Shown here: positions 1 to 7,269 of the stretch, in pieces
Numbering within the stretch: position 1 is the first letter of the stretch
Layout: every line of letters starts with the position of its first letter
Source of the DNA: JAJFTV01 sp964426355
Lineage (GTDB): Bacteria > Chloroflexota > Anaerolineae > Anaerolineales > Anaerolineaceae
Reading direction: 5' to 3'
Assembly: GCA_964426355.1 (NCBI GenBank)
Contig: CAYRRA010000093.1
Location: forward strand, 1 to 17,376
DNA: 17,376 nucleotides
Program-made: the position numbers and the translations under genes
Notes under the pieces: generated by a model
Database searches by the model: none
Told to the model about the DNA's origin: nothing
Seen by the model: only the letters and a program-made list of their open reading frames with translations

Positions 1-251
1 CCTGTGCTCATTTGCACTCGGAAAGATACACTTTGCCCGGCGGCGCATTCAAATTCCATCTGAGAAAGGATTACCCAGCTCACCTGTGCTAATACCCGAC
101 CTTTCAGCACACTCCCACCGCAATTGGTTACCGTCACTGCCAGGCTGGGCTGATTTGTCAAAGGGTTTTCAGGTCGGTAGGCGCCAAAATCGAGGTGTTC
201 CGGCTCCACACATAATTGTGGCGGAAGATTCACTTTTTCGGTTTCATTCAT
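1..251 (-). CDS. Ig-like-fold repeat protein, N-terminal part (cut by window edge)
   Basis: Reading the minus strand from the ATG at 251-249 gives 83 open codons that run off the window start, so only the N-terminus is visible. It begins MNETEKVNLPPQLCVEPEHL and continues with LDFG, a VTVTNCGG strand-turn, a GRVLAQVSWV strand and ECAAGQSVSFRV. This spacing (LxFG, then V.N.GG..L.G.V....W, then F.C..G....V.V) is the pattern of single beta-sandwich modules in Chloroflexota and cyanobacterial multi-domain proteins, some of which also carry kinase or chaperone domains. There is no signal peptide, so the protein is probably cytoplasmic. The other nearby ATG (247) is out of frame and soon stops. The ribosome site is weak (AGAAG, about 6 nt upstream). 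It is divergent from the response regulator at 575. The molecular function is unknown. Confidence 0.7.
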   Translation of the reverse strand, partial: MNETEKVNLPPQLCVEPEHLDFGAYRPENPLTNQPSLAVTVTNCGGSVLKGRVLAQVSWVILSQMEFECAAGQSVSFRVQMST

Positions 252-574
252 GATAACTTCTGTTATATTACGGTCCTTTTTTACTGACCACTATCCGATC
301 TATTGGATGACCTTCACTGATATATTGATTTTATCCTTTTTTCGCAGATAAAAAATACTATCCTGACCGGGCTTAACGATGCATGCTTGAACAAGTGAAA
401 TTCCAAATAGTTTTTACGTGATTTTTATGGTGGTTTTCTCGTCATTAATCCGATAAATTATATGTTGATTGGTTTCTCAACCGTCGCTGGAGAATAGATG
501 AGTAAAGTGATGGTTTTTCTGCTTTATACCATTAAAGAGAGAGGAAAAATCAAAAAAAGGAACAGGAATCATTT
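252..574. promoter_or_regulatory. Divergent intergenic region, 323 bp
   Basis: AT-rich spacer between two divergent genes, so it must hold promoters for both, but I cannot pick a convincing -35/-10 pair. Visible structure: an ATAAC/GTTAT inverted repeat (253-257 and 262-266) just before the minus-strand start, and a perfect 7-bp inverted repeat TTTTATC/GATAAAA (329-335 and 347-353, 11-nt loop). CAGGAAT at 564-569 is the ribosome site for the gene at 575. No small ORF with a ribosome site was found. Confidence 0.35.
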
Positions 575-1786
575 ATGAAAAAAATCCTCTTCGTGGATGA
601 CAACCACGCAGTTTTACAGCAAGCCTACGATATGCTGCAATCCTATAAAGCAGACCATCAAATCACCCTGGCTGATACCGGAGAAAAAGCCCTGAAGCTG
701 GTTTTGCGCGATTCTTACGATATTGTCATATCTGACATCCAAATGCCCGGCATGAACGGGGTTGAACTGCTCCGGCACATCCAGCGACATTCACCGCACA
801 CGGTTCGAGTGATCCTCTCGCAAAATTCACATAATTACGAGATTCTTCGCCGCATGGCAGAACTGGCGCATCAATTTATCGCCAAACCACTGGACAAGAA
901 ATCGCTCTACACTTCGCTTGAGAAAGCATTTGCGCTTACTGCACTGGTACAGGATGACAACCTGCAAAAACTGCTCCTGGGAGTTCGCTCCTTGCCCAGC
1001 TACCCATCTGTTTATATGGAAATTGTTGATGAGCTTAAAAAACAAAATCCTTCTGCTGACCGGGTAGGTGAAATCGTCTCCAGAGATATCGGTATGAGCG
1101 CAAAAGTGGTCCAACTGGTCAACTCCGCTTACTTTGGCATTTCGCGCACCATAACCGACCCAGCCCACGCAGCAGTAATTCTTGGGTTGGAGACCATCCG
1201 AGATTTGGTTCTGACCCTGCAAGTTTTTTCGCAATTCGACATGAACAAGATTCGTCGCCTGGGGTTGGAAGACATTTGGGATCACAGCCTGGTAGTAGGC
1301 ATGTACAGCCGAACGATAACGAAAACCATGTCGCCAGATAAAAATATCATCAATGCTGCTTTCCTGGCTGGTCTGCTGCATGATATGGGCAAGTTGTTGC
1401 TGGCTGAACATTTCACGATGAAATACTACTCCACATTGGGCGCTGCCCGGCAGCAAAATATCCCTCTGTTCGAAAGCGAAATGCGCTCTTTTGGCAGCAC
1501 TCACGGCAAGCTTGGCGCGTACCTGTTGGGCTGTTGGGGATTGCCAGTCGATGTGGTAGAAGCCCTGGCTTATCATCATGCCATTGAAGAATATCCCAAG
1601 AAAGGTTTTTCCCTCGCCCTTGCGGTTCATATTGCCGATTACTTTTTCCATGTACAGAAATCGCGGTCCGGAAGAATACCAGCTCCATCTTTGAACATCA
1701 AATATATTAAAAATGCTGGTTTTGAAGCCAAGCTAGAAGAATGGCAAGAAAAATGCGCAATATCATCATACGATCCGACTGCTTGA
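575..1786 (+). CDS. Response regulator with HDOD output domain (REC-HDOD)
   Basis: 403 aa. Residues 1-120 form a CheY-like receiver: acidic pair D8/D9, phospho-acceptor D54 (VISDIQMPGMNG), switch Ser S82 and K104 in the AKP motif. Residues about 135-340 form an HDOD domain, an HD-superfamily output module found in bacterial signalling proteins. The metal-binding pattern of the superfamily looks complete: H237, H269-D270 (LLHDMGK), H310, H334-H335 and D355. There is no GYP motif, so it is not an HD-GYP phosphodiesterase; catalysis by HDOD domains is not established. The start is supported by CAGGAAT 6 nt upstream. The stop lies 22 nt before the diguanylate cyclase gene, suggesting co-transcription. 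No histidine kinase is in the window, so the phosphodonor is unknown. Confidence 0.9.
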   Translation: MKKILFVDDNHAVLQQAYDMLQSYKADHQITLADTGEKALKLVLRDSYDIVISDIQMPGMNGVELLRHIQRHSPHTVRVILSQNSHNYEILRRMAELAHQFIAKPLDKKSLYTSLEKAFALTALVQDDNLQKLLLGVRSLPSYPSVYMEIVDELKKQNPSADRVGEIVSRDIGMSAKVVQLVNSAYFGISRTITDPAHAAVILGLETIRDLVLTLQVFSQFDMNKIRRLGLEDIWDHSLVVGMYSRTITKTMSPDKNIINAAFLAGLLHDMGKLLLAEHFTMKYYSTLGAARQQNIPLFESEMRSFGSTHGKLGAYLLGCWGLPVDVVEALAYHHAIEEYPKKGFSLALAVHIADYFFHVQKSRSGRIPAPSLNIKYIKNAGFEAKLEEWQEKCAISSYDPTA

Positions 1787-1808
1787 GGGTAAGGAATTAG
1801 CAGCACAA

Positions 1809-3797
1809 ATGGAAGGAAAAAGTACAGAAAATTACTCTCTTAATATTCCATCCTTATCTGTATTGAAAATCATCGGTGACATTGCAAGAGAGTTCTTACA
1901 ATCTTCCGACCTCGAAATGGATGTCATCCAGGCGATAAAACATCTTGCGGTTACTACGGGAGCTGAAAGAGTTTATATCATCCAAAATGTTTGGGGAAAA
2001 ACAGACCTGTGCATGGAATTATGGGTTGATTGGGCACAGACTGACTTGCCCGCAATTCGGGATAGCGGTATTTTCTCGGAACTTCCCTACGAAACAAACG
2101 GTTTACAACGTTGGATGGACCTCTTAAGCCAGGGAGAAGCTATCCGCGGACCGGTAGACCGTTTGCCAGAACCTGAAAAAAAGCTCTTCACCCTTTTGAA
2201 AACCGTGGATTTATTAGCTGTGCCGGTTTTTGTGGAATGGGATTGGTGGGGTTTTGTTTGCCTGGATACGGTTACAGAAAAACACGTCAAAAAACCTGGC
2301 GAGCTTGAATTGACACAGCTATTCGCAAATATGCTTGGTACTGCACTGCAACGAATGGAAGCAGAAAAGGAGTTGAAAACAAGCAAAGAACGTTTCCGTA
2401 CAGTGGCTGACTTTACCTTCGGGTGGGAATATTGGGTTGATCCAGAAGAGCGTTTATTATACAGCTCTCCTTCATTCACCCAGTTGACCGGGTTTTTCCA
2501 CGTGCAAACCGCAGAAGACCTGGGGTTCTTCATCGAGATCATTCACCCTGATGATCGGAACAATGTCGAGCGTTTCCTGCATGAGCGCAATGTACTGCAC
2601 GATTTTGGTGAAATCGAGTTCCGCATCATAAACGAGAAAAATCAGGTTCTTTGGATCAGCCATGTCAGCAGACCCGTTTTTGGCGATGTGGGCGAATACC
2701 TGGGGCAGCGCGCCAGTAACCGAGATATCACCACGCAGAAAACAATCGAAATTGAATTGCATCGGGTTAACCAGGAAATGAACGACAACATCGCACAACT
2801 GGAAATGCTCAACAAGGCGCTGTTGTTAAGTAATGATATGAGCGAGATGCTTCAGCGCTGTTTCTCAGATGAAGATGTTTTCAGTGTGATCAAGGATTAC
2901 AGTGAACAATTTTTTTCCGGATGTAGTGGCGCACTATACCTGATTGACAAAGACCCTCACCAGCTTAATACCGTTATGAAATTTGGCGAAATTAAGCTGC
3001 AAGAGTCATTTGAAAAAGAAGATTGTTGGGCATTTAGATTGAGCTGCCTGTTCCAGTCCGATGTGCACCGATCACACATGGCTTGCAAACATCTTAATCT
3101 TTCTAAAGACAAAGAAAATAAAGGCTTATGTGTTCCTCTCATTTTTCAGGATCAATTCTTTGGATTATTCAGCTTACTTCTGACAACTGAGGAAACGGTG
3201 GAAACCCGCCAGCTTGTGTTAATGGTGGCAAACCGCGCCGCTGCCACCCTGGCAAACATTCGTCTGGTAGAAAAATTGCGCCGGCAATCCCTGATCGACC
3301 CGCTGACAGGTCTTTCAAACCGCCGGCACATGACCAAAGTCTTGAACGAAACATTCGATCTTTCCAACAACTGCAAATCCACGTTTGCGGTCGTCATGAT
3401 TGATTTAGACAATTTCAAACAATTGAACGATTGTTACGGGCATAGAATGGGCGATGAAATCCTTGAAAAAGTGGGGGACTTTTTAAGCACACACATCCGT
3501 TCCACGGATACAGCCTGCAGATACGGCGGAGATGAATTTACGCTGATCCTGCCGGGTATGTCACTTAACGATGTCATCGCCCGAACACAAACGCTTTTTT
3601 CCAAAATGAAAAATCTTTCCTTTACTGTCAATGGGGAAATTGTTTACCAGTTGGAAGCTTCTATCGGCATTGCCTGCTATCCGGAACATGGGCACAATTA
3701 CGACCAGATATTACAGGCAGCGGATGCAGCCCTGTACAAAGCAAAAGAGAGAGGCAGAAACCAGGTGGTGCTTGCAGAAGAATTCCCTGATAGTTAA
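1809..3797 (+). CDS. Sensor diguanylate cyclase (GAF-PAS-GAF-GGDEF)
   Basis: 662 aa, soluble (no membrane segment). A GAF-like domain spans about 10-185, a PAS/PAC domain about 193-312 (ending GQRASNRDITTQK), a short coiled coil about 312-340, a second GAF domain about 345-487 and a GGDEF domain about 492-657. The cyclase domain starts with DPLTGLSNRRH (D497) and carries an intact GGDEF at 573-577, so it should make c-di-GMP from two GTP. An RSTD I-site (R564-D567) sits five residues before GGDEF, the normal position for product inhibition. The input ligands of the GAF and PAS domains cannot be read from sequence. AAGGAAT lies 11 nt upstream of the ATG. It follows the REC-HDOD gene by 22 nt and is probably its operon partner. 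Confidence 0.92.
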   Translation: MEGKSTENYSLNIPSLSVLKIIGDIAREFLQSSDLEMDVIQAIKHLAVTTGAERVYIIQNVWGKTDLCMELWVDWAQTDLPAIRDSGIFSELPYETNGLQRWMDLLSQGEAIRGPVDRLPEPEKKLFTLLKTVDLLAVPVFVEWDWWGFVCLDTVTEKHVKKPGELELTQLFANMLGTALQRMEAEKELKTSKERFRTVADFTFGWEYWVDPEERLLYSSPSFTQLTGFFHVQTAEDLGFFIEIIHPDDRNNVERFLHERNVLHDFGEIEFRIINEKNQVLWISHVSRPVFGDVGEYLGQRASNRDITTQKTIEIELHRVNQEMNDNIAQLEMLNKALLLSNDMSEMLQRCFSDEDVFSVIKDYSEQFFSGCSGALYLIDKDPHQLNTVMKFGEIKLQESFEKEDCWAFRLSCLFQSDVHRSHMACKHLNLSKDKENKGLCVPLIFQDQFFGLFSLLLTTEETVETRQLVLMVANRAAATLANIRLVEKLRRQSLIDPLTGLSNRRHMTKVLNETFDLSNNCKSTFAVVMIDLDNFKQLNDCYGHRMGDEILEKVGDFLSTHIRSTDTACRYGGDEFTLILPGMSLNDVIARTQTLFSKMKNLSFTVNGEIVYQLEASIGIACYPEHGHNYDQILQAADAALYKAKERGRNQVVLAEEFPDS

Positions 3798-3821
3798 TAA
3801 TCCTTCAGTCTTGCAGTTTAT

Positions 3822-3850
3822 TTGAGCAGTTTTATTGCGATTGCGATAAA
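3822..3850 (+). promoter_or_regulatory. Candidate promoter for the EamA gene (near-leaderless)
   Basis: TTGAGC (3822-3827) and GATAAA (3845-3850) are separated by exactly 17 nt, and TGC precedes the -10, making it an extended -10. Transcription would start near 3857, only about 5 nt before the ATG at 3862, where no Shine-Dalgarno is visible. Matches are 4/6 and 4/6, so this is suggestive only. Confidence 0.35.
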
Positions 3851-3861
3851 ATTGCATCCTG

Positions 3862-4770
3862 ATGAATAAATCCCAGGTATTCCTTCCCGAAATCGTCATC
3901 ACCATCAGCGTCCTGGCAGTTTCTACCGGCGCTCTTTTTATTCGTTTTGCCCAGCAGGAAGCCTCATCGCTGGTAGTGGCAGCCTATCGCCTGGGAATCG
4001 GCACGCTTGTCCTCACCCCCTTTGCGCTCACTCAATACCGGAAGACATTGTGCAGTCTCACTCGCCAGCAATGGCGGCTGGCATTGCTCTCTGGGTTTTT
4101 TCTGGCACTTCACTTTGGTTTTTGGGTCACATCGCTTGAATACACCACCGTCGCCAGTTCCGTTGTGCTGGTCTGCCTGTCCCCGCTGATGGTTGCAATT
4201 CTATCCACGCTGCTGCTGCACGAACCCCTGTCAAAAGGGACATGGGTCGGAATGGCAGTGGCACTTGCAGGCAGCGTTTTCGTGGCGTTCAACCAGTCAT
4301 TCGGTGAACCCGCCACGCTAACCCATGTCGAAAACAACCTTTTAGGAAATATTCTGGCACTCGCAGGAGCGGTTTTTATTGCCGGCAACCTGATTATTGG
4401 CAGAAAATTGCGCAGCAGTTTACCACTTGTTCCGTATGCATTTGTTGTTTTTGGCAGCGCGGCTGTTCTTCTAACCACAGCGGCGTTGTTAAGTGGTGAA
4501 AAAATGGGTGGTTTCCCACCCATCACCTATCTCTGGTTTTTTGCACTGGGTTTGATCCCACAGACCGTGGGTCATGCGGGCTTCAACTGGGCTCTGGGTT
4601 ACCTGCCCGCCTCTTTTGTCTCCATTGCCCTGCTGGGTGAGCCGGTCGGCTCCAGCCTTTTTGCGCTCTTCCTGCTTAATGAAATCCCTTCTGCATTTGA
4701 AATCATCGGGGGTGTGATGATTCTGTGTGGGATTTACCTGGCTTCGCGCCGCAAGGGCAAATCGCACTAA
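3862..4770 (+). CDS. DMT-family (EamA) drug/metabolite exporter
   Basis: 302 aa made of ten hydrophobic segments arranged as two EamA halves (about 14-145 and 163-297), the usual size and layout of the 10-TM drug/metabolite transporter superfamily. Typical features are the first-helix GALFIRFAQ region, RLGIGTLVL, an SSVVLVCLSPLMVAI stretch, the E in LLLHEPLS, and in the second half GHAGFNWALGYLPAS followed by LLGEPVGSSLFA and NEIPSAFEIIGGVMI. It sits in the inner membrane; the substrate cannot be assigned (amino acids, their derivatives or small metabolites are known for the family). There is no convincing ribosome site before the ATG. It converges with the beta-glucosidase gene, only 11 bp between stops. 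Confidence 0.9.
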   Translation: MNKSQVFLPEIVITISVLAVSTGALFIRFAQQEASSLVVAAYRLGIGTLVLTPFALTQYRKTLCSLTRQQWRLALLSGFFLALHFGFWVTSLEYTTVASSVVLVCLSPLMVAILSTLLLHEPLSKGTWVGMAVALAGSVFVAFNQSFGEPATLTHVENNLLGNILALAGAVFIAGNLIIGRKLRSSLPLVPYAFVVFGSAAVLLTTAALLSGEKMGGFPPITYLWFFALGLIPQTVGHAGFNWALGYLPASFVSIALLGEPVGSSLFALFLLNEIPSAFEIIGGVMILCGIYLASRRKGKSH

Positions 4771-4781
4771 TGGGGGTACCG

Positions 4782-6158
4782 TTATTCGCCGAACGCCGGG
4801 AGGGCATTCTGAGCGATCACGGATGCGTACCAGTTCGCACTGTCCTTGACCGTCCGTTTCAAGGTCTCAAAGTCTATATGAACCATCCCAAAGCGCATCT
4901 GGTAACCAAACGACCACTCGAAGTTATCGATCAACGACCAGACAAAGTAGCCATCCAGAGGAACCCCTTCTGCAATAGCCCGGTGAACTTGCGCCAGGTG
5001 CCGGTGCAAATAGCGAATACGCCTTTCATCGCGCACACGACCATCATAATCAATCCCATCCGGAACACAGATGCCGTTCTCTGTAATTAACACTCGCAAC
5101 CCGGGAAAACTGGCAGGCAAATATTCTGTCTGCACCATTTTGAGCAGCTCATAGATTCCTTCCGGGTATATTTCCCACATCTGCGAGTACTCATTTCCAA
5201 TCGGATTGACCTGCCCAGCCATAAGATGTTGCCCCTGGGGATCATGCTGGATGACGGCGCGTGAATAGTAATTGATTCCCAAAAAATCGATCGGTTCAGC
5301 AGCTTTTTTCACTTCTTCTGGTGCAAGTTGAACCCCCATTGTCCCAAGCAGGTCATACAATTCGGCTGGCAGGCTGCCCAATAACGGCGGATTGAGGAAA
5401 AAGCGATTGGTGATTAAGTCATACTCGCGGGCGGCGCGGATATCTTCTGGTTTATCGCTGGCAGGATGCACCGGGCTTAGATTAATGGTAATCCCAATTT
5501 TGGGTGGTTTGGTACAACTGGCGCGCAGTGCACGCACCGCAGCAGCATGTGATTGTAAGAGGTGTAAACCAGTAGAGAAAGCCGCTCCGGGGTCCCGCAG
5601 ACCAGGCGCATGAATCCCCAGATAATGACCCAACAATGCAGCAACCATGGGTTCGTTGTGCGTGATCCACTGGCTCACACGGTCACCCAGGCGTTGCCCA
5701 ACCACTTCAGCGTACCGGGCAAAATCATCTACAATTCGCGGCTGCATCCAGCCGCCCTGGTCTTGCAATGCCTGGGGCAGGTCCCAGTGGTACAGCGTAA
5801 CGTAAGGTTCAATATTCTTTTCCAATAAAGAGTCCACCAACCGGTCATAAAAATCCAATCCGGTTTGATTAATCTCCCCTCTGCCCTGTGGAAGGACGCG
5901 CGACCAGGAAATTGAAAAGCGGTAGGCGGGCAGCCCTAATTGAGCCATCAGCGCAATATCCTCCTGCCAGCGGTGATAATGGTCTGCCGCGGTATCACCG
6001 TTTTCATTCCGCTCAATATTGCCTGCAACATGGCTAAAGGTATCCCAGATGGATAAGCCGCGCCCGCCAATATCCCATGCGCCTTCAATCTGGTAAGCGG
6101 ATGAAGCTGTGCCCCATACAAAATTGGGTGGAAAGACGAGGTTTTTTTCTGTTTGCAT
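4782..6158 (-). CDS. GH1 beta-glucosidase
   Basis: 458 aa, full length for glycoside hydrolase family 1 (single TIM barrel, retaining mechanism). The GH1 N-terminal signature FVWGTASSAYQIEGA is present with Q23; H124 of YHWDLP, acid/base E169 in THNEP, and nucleophile E360 in LITENG are in place, as is NFEW near 412-415 for sugar hydroxyl contacts. It should release glucose, or related sugars, from the non-reducing end of beta-linked oligosaccharides. No signal peptide, so cytoplasmic, working on imported oligosaccharides. The start is supported by GAGGAG 8 nt upstream. It is the second gene after the nitroreductase (21-nt gap). Genes of this type are often called bglA; beta-galactosidase or fucosidase side activity cannot be excluded. 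Confidence 0.95.
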   Translation of the reverse strand: MQTEKNLVFPPNFVWGTASSAYQIEGAWDIGGRGLSIWDTFSHVAGNIERNENGDTAADHYHRWQEDIALMAQLGLPAYRFSISWSRVLPQGRGEINQTGLDFYDRLVDSLLEKNIEPYVTLYHWDLPQALQDQGGWMQPRIVDDFARYAEVVGQRLGDRVSQWITHNEPMVAALLGHYLGIHAPGLRDPGAAFSTGLHLLQSHAAAVRALRASCTKPPKIGITINLSPVHPASDKPEDIRAAREYDLITNRFFLNPPLLGSLPAELYDLLGTMGVQLAPEEVKKAAEPIDFLGINYYSRAVIQHDPQGQHLMAGQVNPIGNEYSQMWEIYPEGIYELLKMVQTEYLPASFPGLRVLITENGICVPDGIDYDGRVRDERRIRYLHRHLAQVHRAIAEGVPLDGYFVWSLIDNFEWSFGYQMRFGMVHIDFETLKRTVKDSANWYASVIAQNALPAFGE

Positions 6159-6179
6159 TAATTGTTCTCCTCAGGAAGC

Positions 6180-6689
6180 TTATTTTTGATATTCGACCAG
6201 TTCGGATAACGGTTTTCGCCGTTTAGGACGCATCGGTGAATCAGGATAACCGAGGGGGGTAAATACGACCGGGGTTAAGGCATCAGGTAAATTAAGTACT
6301 CTGCGAGCTTCAACGGGATCAAAAGCTGCAATCCAACAGGTCCCCAGACCTAATTCGGTTGCGGCTAAAATCAGATGATCAAAAGCAATGGCAACATCCA
6401 CCATACCATAACTTTGCTCATCCCCCTGTCGTTTCCATGCCAACGCCTCAATCGCACAGGCACAAATGACATAAGGCGCCTGCACAAACCACTCACTGTT
6501 ATAGATGCGCCGTAATTCCTCTTTTCGCCCTTCAGTGGAGATGACAATCAATTTGAAAGGTTGTCGATTAGCAGCACTGGGAGCCATTCGAGCAGCCTCT
6601 AAGACTTGCTCAAGTTTTGCTTGTTCAACCGGGTCTGTTTTATATCCTCTCACACTATATCGGTCAACGACCAGCTTTGAAAAATCCAT
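6180..6689 (-). CDS. Nitroreductase-family flavoprotein
   Basis: 169 aa, a compact member of the FMN-dependent nitroreductase superfamily. The FMN phosphate-binding R-x-S-x-R is visible at 10-14 (RYSVR), followed by PSAANRQPFK (37-46), a second cofactor-contacting segment, and the GLGTCWIAAFDP segment near 115-126. The C-terminal PKRRKPLSELV tail is typical. Such enzymes use NAD(P)H to reduce nitroaromatics, quinones or flavins; the physiological substrate here is unknown. Members act as dimers that share the FMN sites. An AAGGAG ribosome site lies 6 nt upstream. It is the first gene of a two-gene unit with the GH1 gene; no shared pathway is obvious. Confidence 0.9.
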   Translation of the reverse strand: MDFSKLVVDRYSVRGYKTDPVEQAKLEQVLEAARMAPSAANRQPFKLIVISTEGRKEELRRIYNSEWFVQAPYVICACAIEALAWKRQGDEQSYGMVDVAIAFDHLILAATELGLGTCWIAAFDPVEARRVLNLPDALTPVVFTPLGYPDSPMRPKRRKPLSELVEYQK

Positions 6690-6721
6690 TTGCAGCTCCT
6701 TCTTTTTTCCAATCGAAAACC

Positions 6722-6753
6722 AGCCGTATCACGGCTTGACTGAGTCAATTATA
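6722..6753 (-). promoter_or_regulatory. Promoter -10 and paired palindromes upstream of the nitroreductase operon
   Basis: On the minus strand a perfect TATAAT lies at 6753-6748; no good -35 is seen, which suggests an activator or non-standard recognition. Two inverted repeats cover the expected start of transcription: TTGACT-g-AGTCAA, a perfect 13-bp palindrome (6736-6748), and AGCCGT-atc-ACGGCT, perfect 6-bp arms (6722-6736). They abut, sharing one base. This is a classic repressor-operator position. Confidence 0.5.
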
Positions 6754-6883
6754 AAATACATTCGAGACAATCACAGCCGCACCGGGCAAAAAATCCAAAA
6801 ACCATCCAGGGGTACAATCGCATATCTTTTTTTGAACGAACATTGTTTTTTTACCCGTCTCCCACCCTCAAAAGTAAGGATAG

Positions 6884-7060
6884 TCTTTGCTGGCAAAGAT
6901 AGAGCTACTCGCGAGAATATCTGATCCGAGCTCTAGCGCAGTAGCATACATTTCTTGCGAGAAAACAATCAACAACCCTGCCTTTTTAGATAGCCTCTTT
7001 TTTCGGATGGGGATAAATCTTTCTGTTTCTTCATATAATCCAATCCGGATGGGATTGTTG
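6884..7060 (+). repeat. Dispersed non-coding element, copy A
   Basis: Matches copy B (16299-16500) in the same orientation. The gap-free core is 6908-6965 against 16324-16381: 45 of 58 bases identical by hand count, starting CTCGCGAG and ending at a TCTTGCgAGAAAA block. Twelve of thirteen differences are transitions. A second matching stretch (GGGATAA..., 7010-7029 against 16448-16466) follows after a gap. A hairpin TCTTTGC-tg-GCAAAGA (6884-6899) sits 8 nt before the core; a hairpin CAATCC/GGATTG (7041-7057) closes it. Strand is arbitrary. Could be an old mobile or REP-like repeat, or a structured RNA. Confidence 0.6.
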
Positions 7061-7205
7061 GAAAACCATCCCCAAGCTGTCTGTACATTCACTGGCTGTA
7101 TAGGCGTTGCGCCTATCCATTCCCTTCATAAACTAAACAACTATAAATTTCATGTAAAAATACCGCCAAGCCATTGCATGTAAACAAGTATTGAACAACT
7201 TCTTA

Positions 7206-7220
7206 ATAGCAGCGTGCTAT
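7206..7220. promoter_or_regulatory. Inverted repeat upstream of the 178-aa protein gene
   Basis: ATAGCA-GCG-TGCTAT, perfect 6-bp arms, about 50 nt before the ATG at 7270. Position fits an operator or 5'-UTR hairpin, but no promoter could be paired with it. Confidence 0.3.
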
Positions 7221-7269
7221 CCTGGATTTGCACCAAACAAAACAGACAAAAAAAAGGAGCGAATACAAT

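Larger units (their letters stand above)
6690..7269. other. 580-bp non-coding region between divergent genes
   Basis: Contains the nitroreductase promoter/operator (6722-6753), copy A of the dispersed element (6884-7060), a hairpin ATAGGCG-ttg-CGCCTAT (7100-7116), a 15-bp inverted repeat (7206-7220) and the AAGGAG site (7254-7259) of the gene at 7270. Open frames here on both strands lack ribosome sites and recognisable protein patterns, so I call no gene. It is more AT-rich than the flanking genes. Confidence 0.6.

Noticed and set aside
827..1651. Long minus-strand open frame (274 codons) opposite the response regulator
   Set aside because: The plus frame encodes complete REC and HDOD domains with conserved residues; the antisense frame has no ribosome site and no recognisable pattern.
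4725..5090. Open frame of 121 codons crossing the end of the EamA gene and opposite the GH1 gene
   Set aside because: Shadow of two real genes; no family pattern and no ribosome site.
5640..5665. THNEP instead of the commoner TFNEP or TLNEP at the GH1 acid/base site
   Set aside because: The second position varies in bacterial GH1 enzymes; N and E are intact.
6887..7183. Open frame of 98 codons on the plus strand inside the intergenic region (and a 74-codon one opposite)
   Set aside because: It covers the dispersed element, has no ribosome site and the homologous copy B does not keep the frame open in the same way.
7228..7269. TTG start adding 14 residues to the 178-aa protein
   Set aside because: The ATG at 7270 has AAGGAG at good spacing; the added stretch is Lys/Gln-rich and covers the ribosome site.
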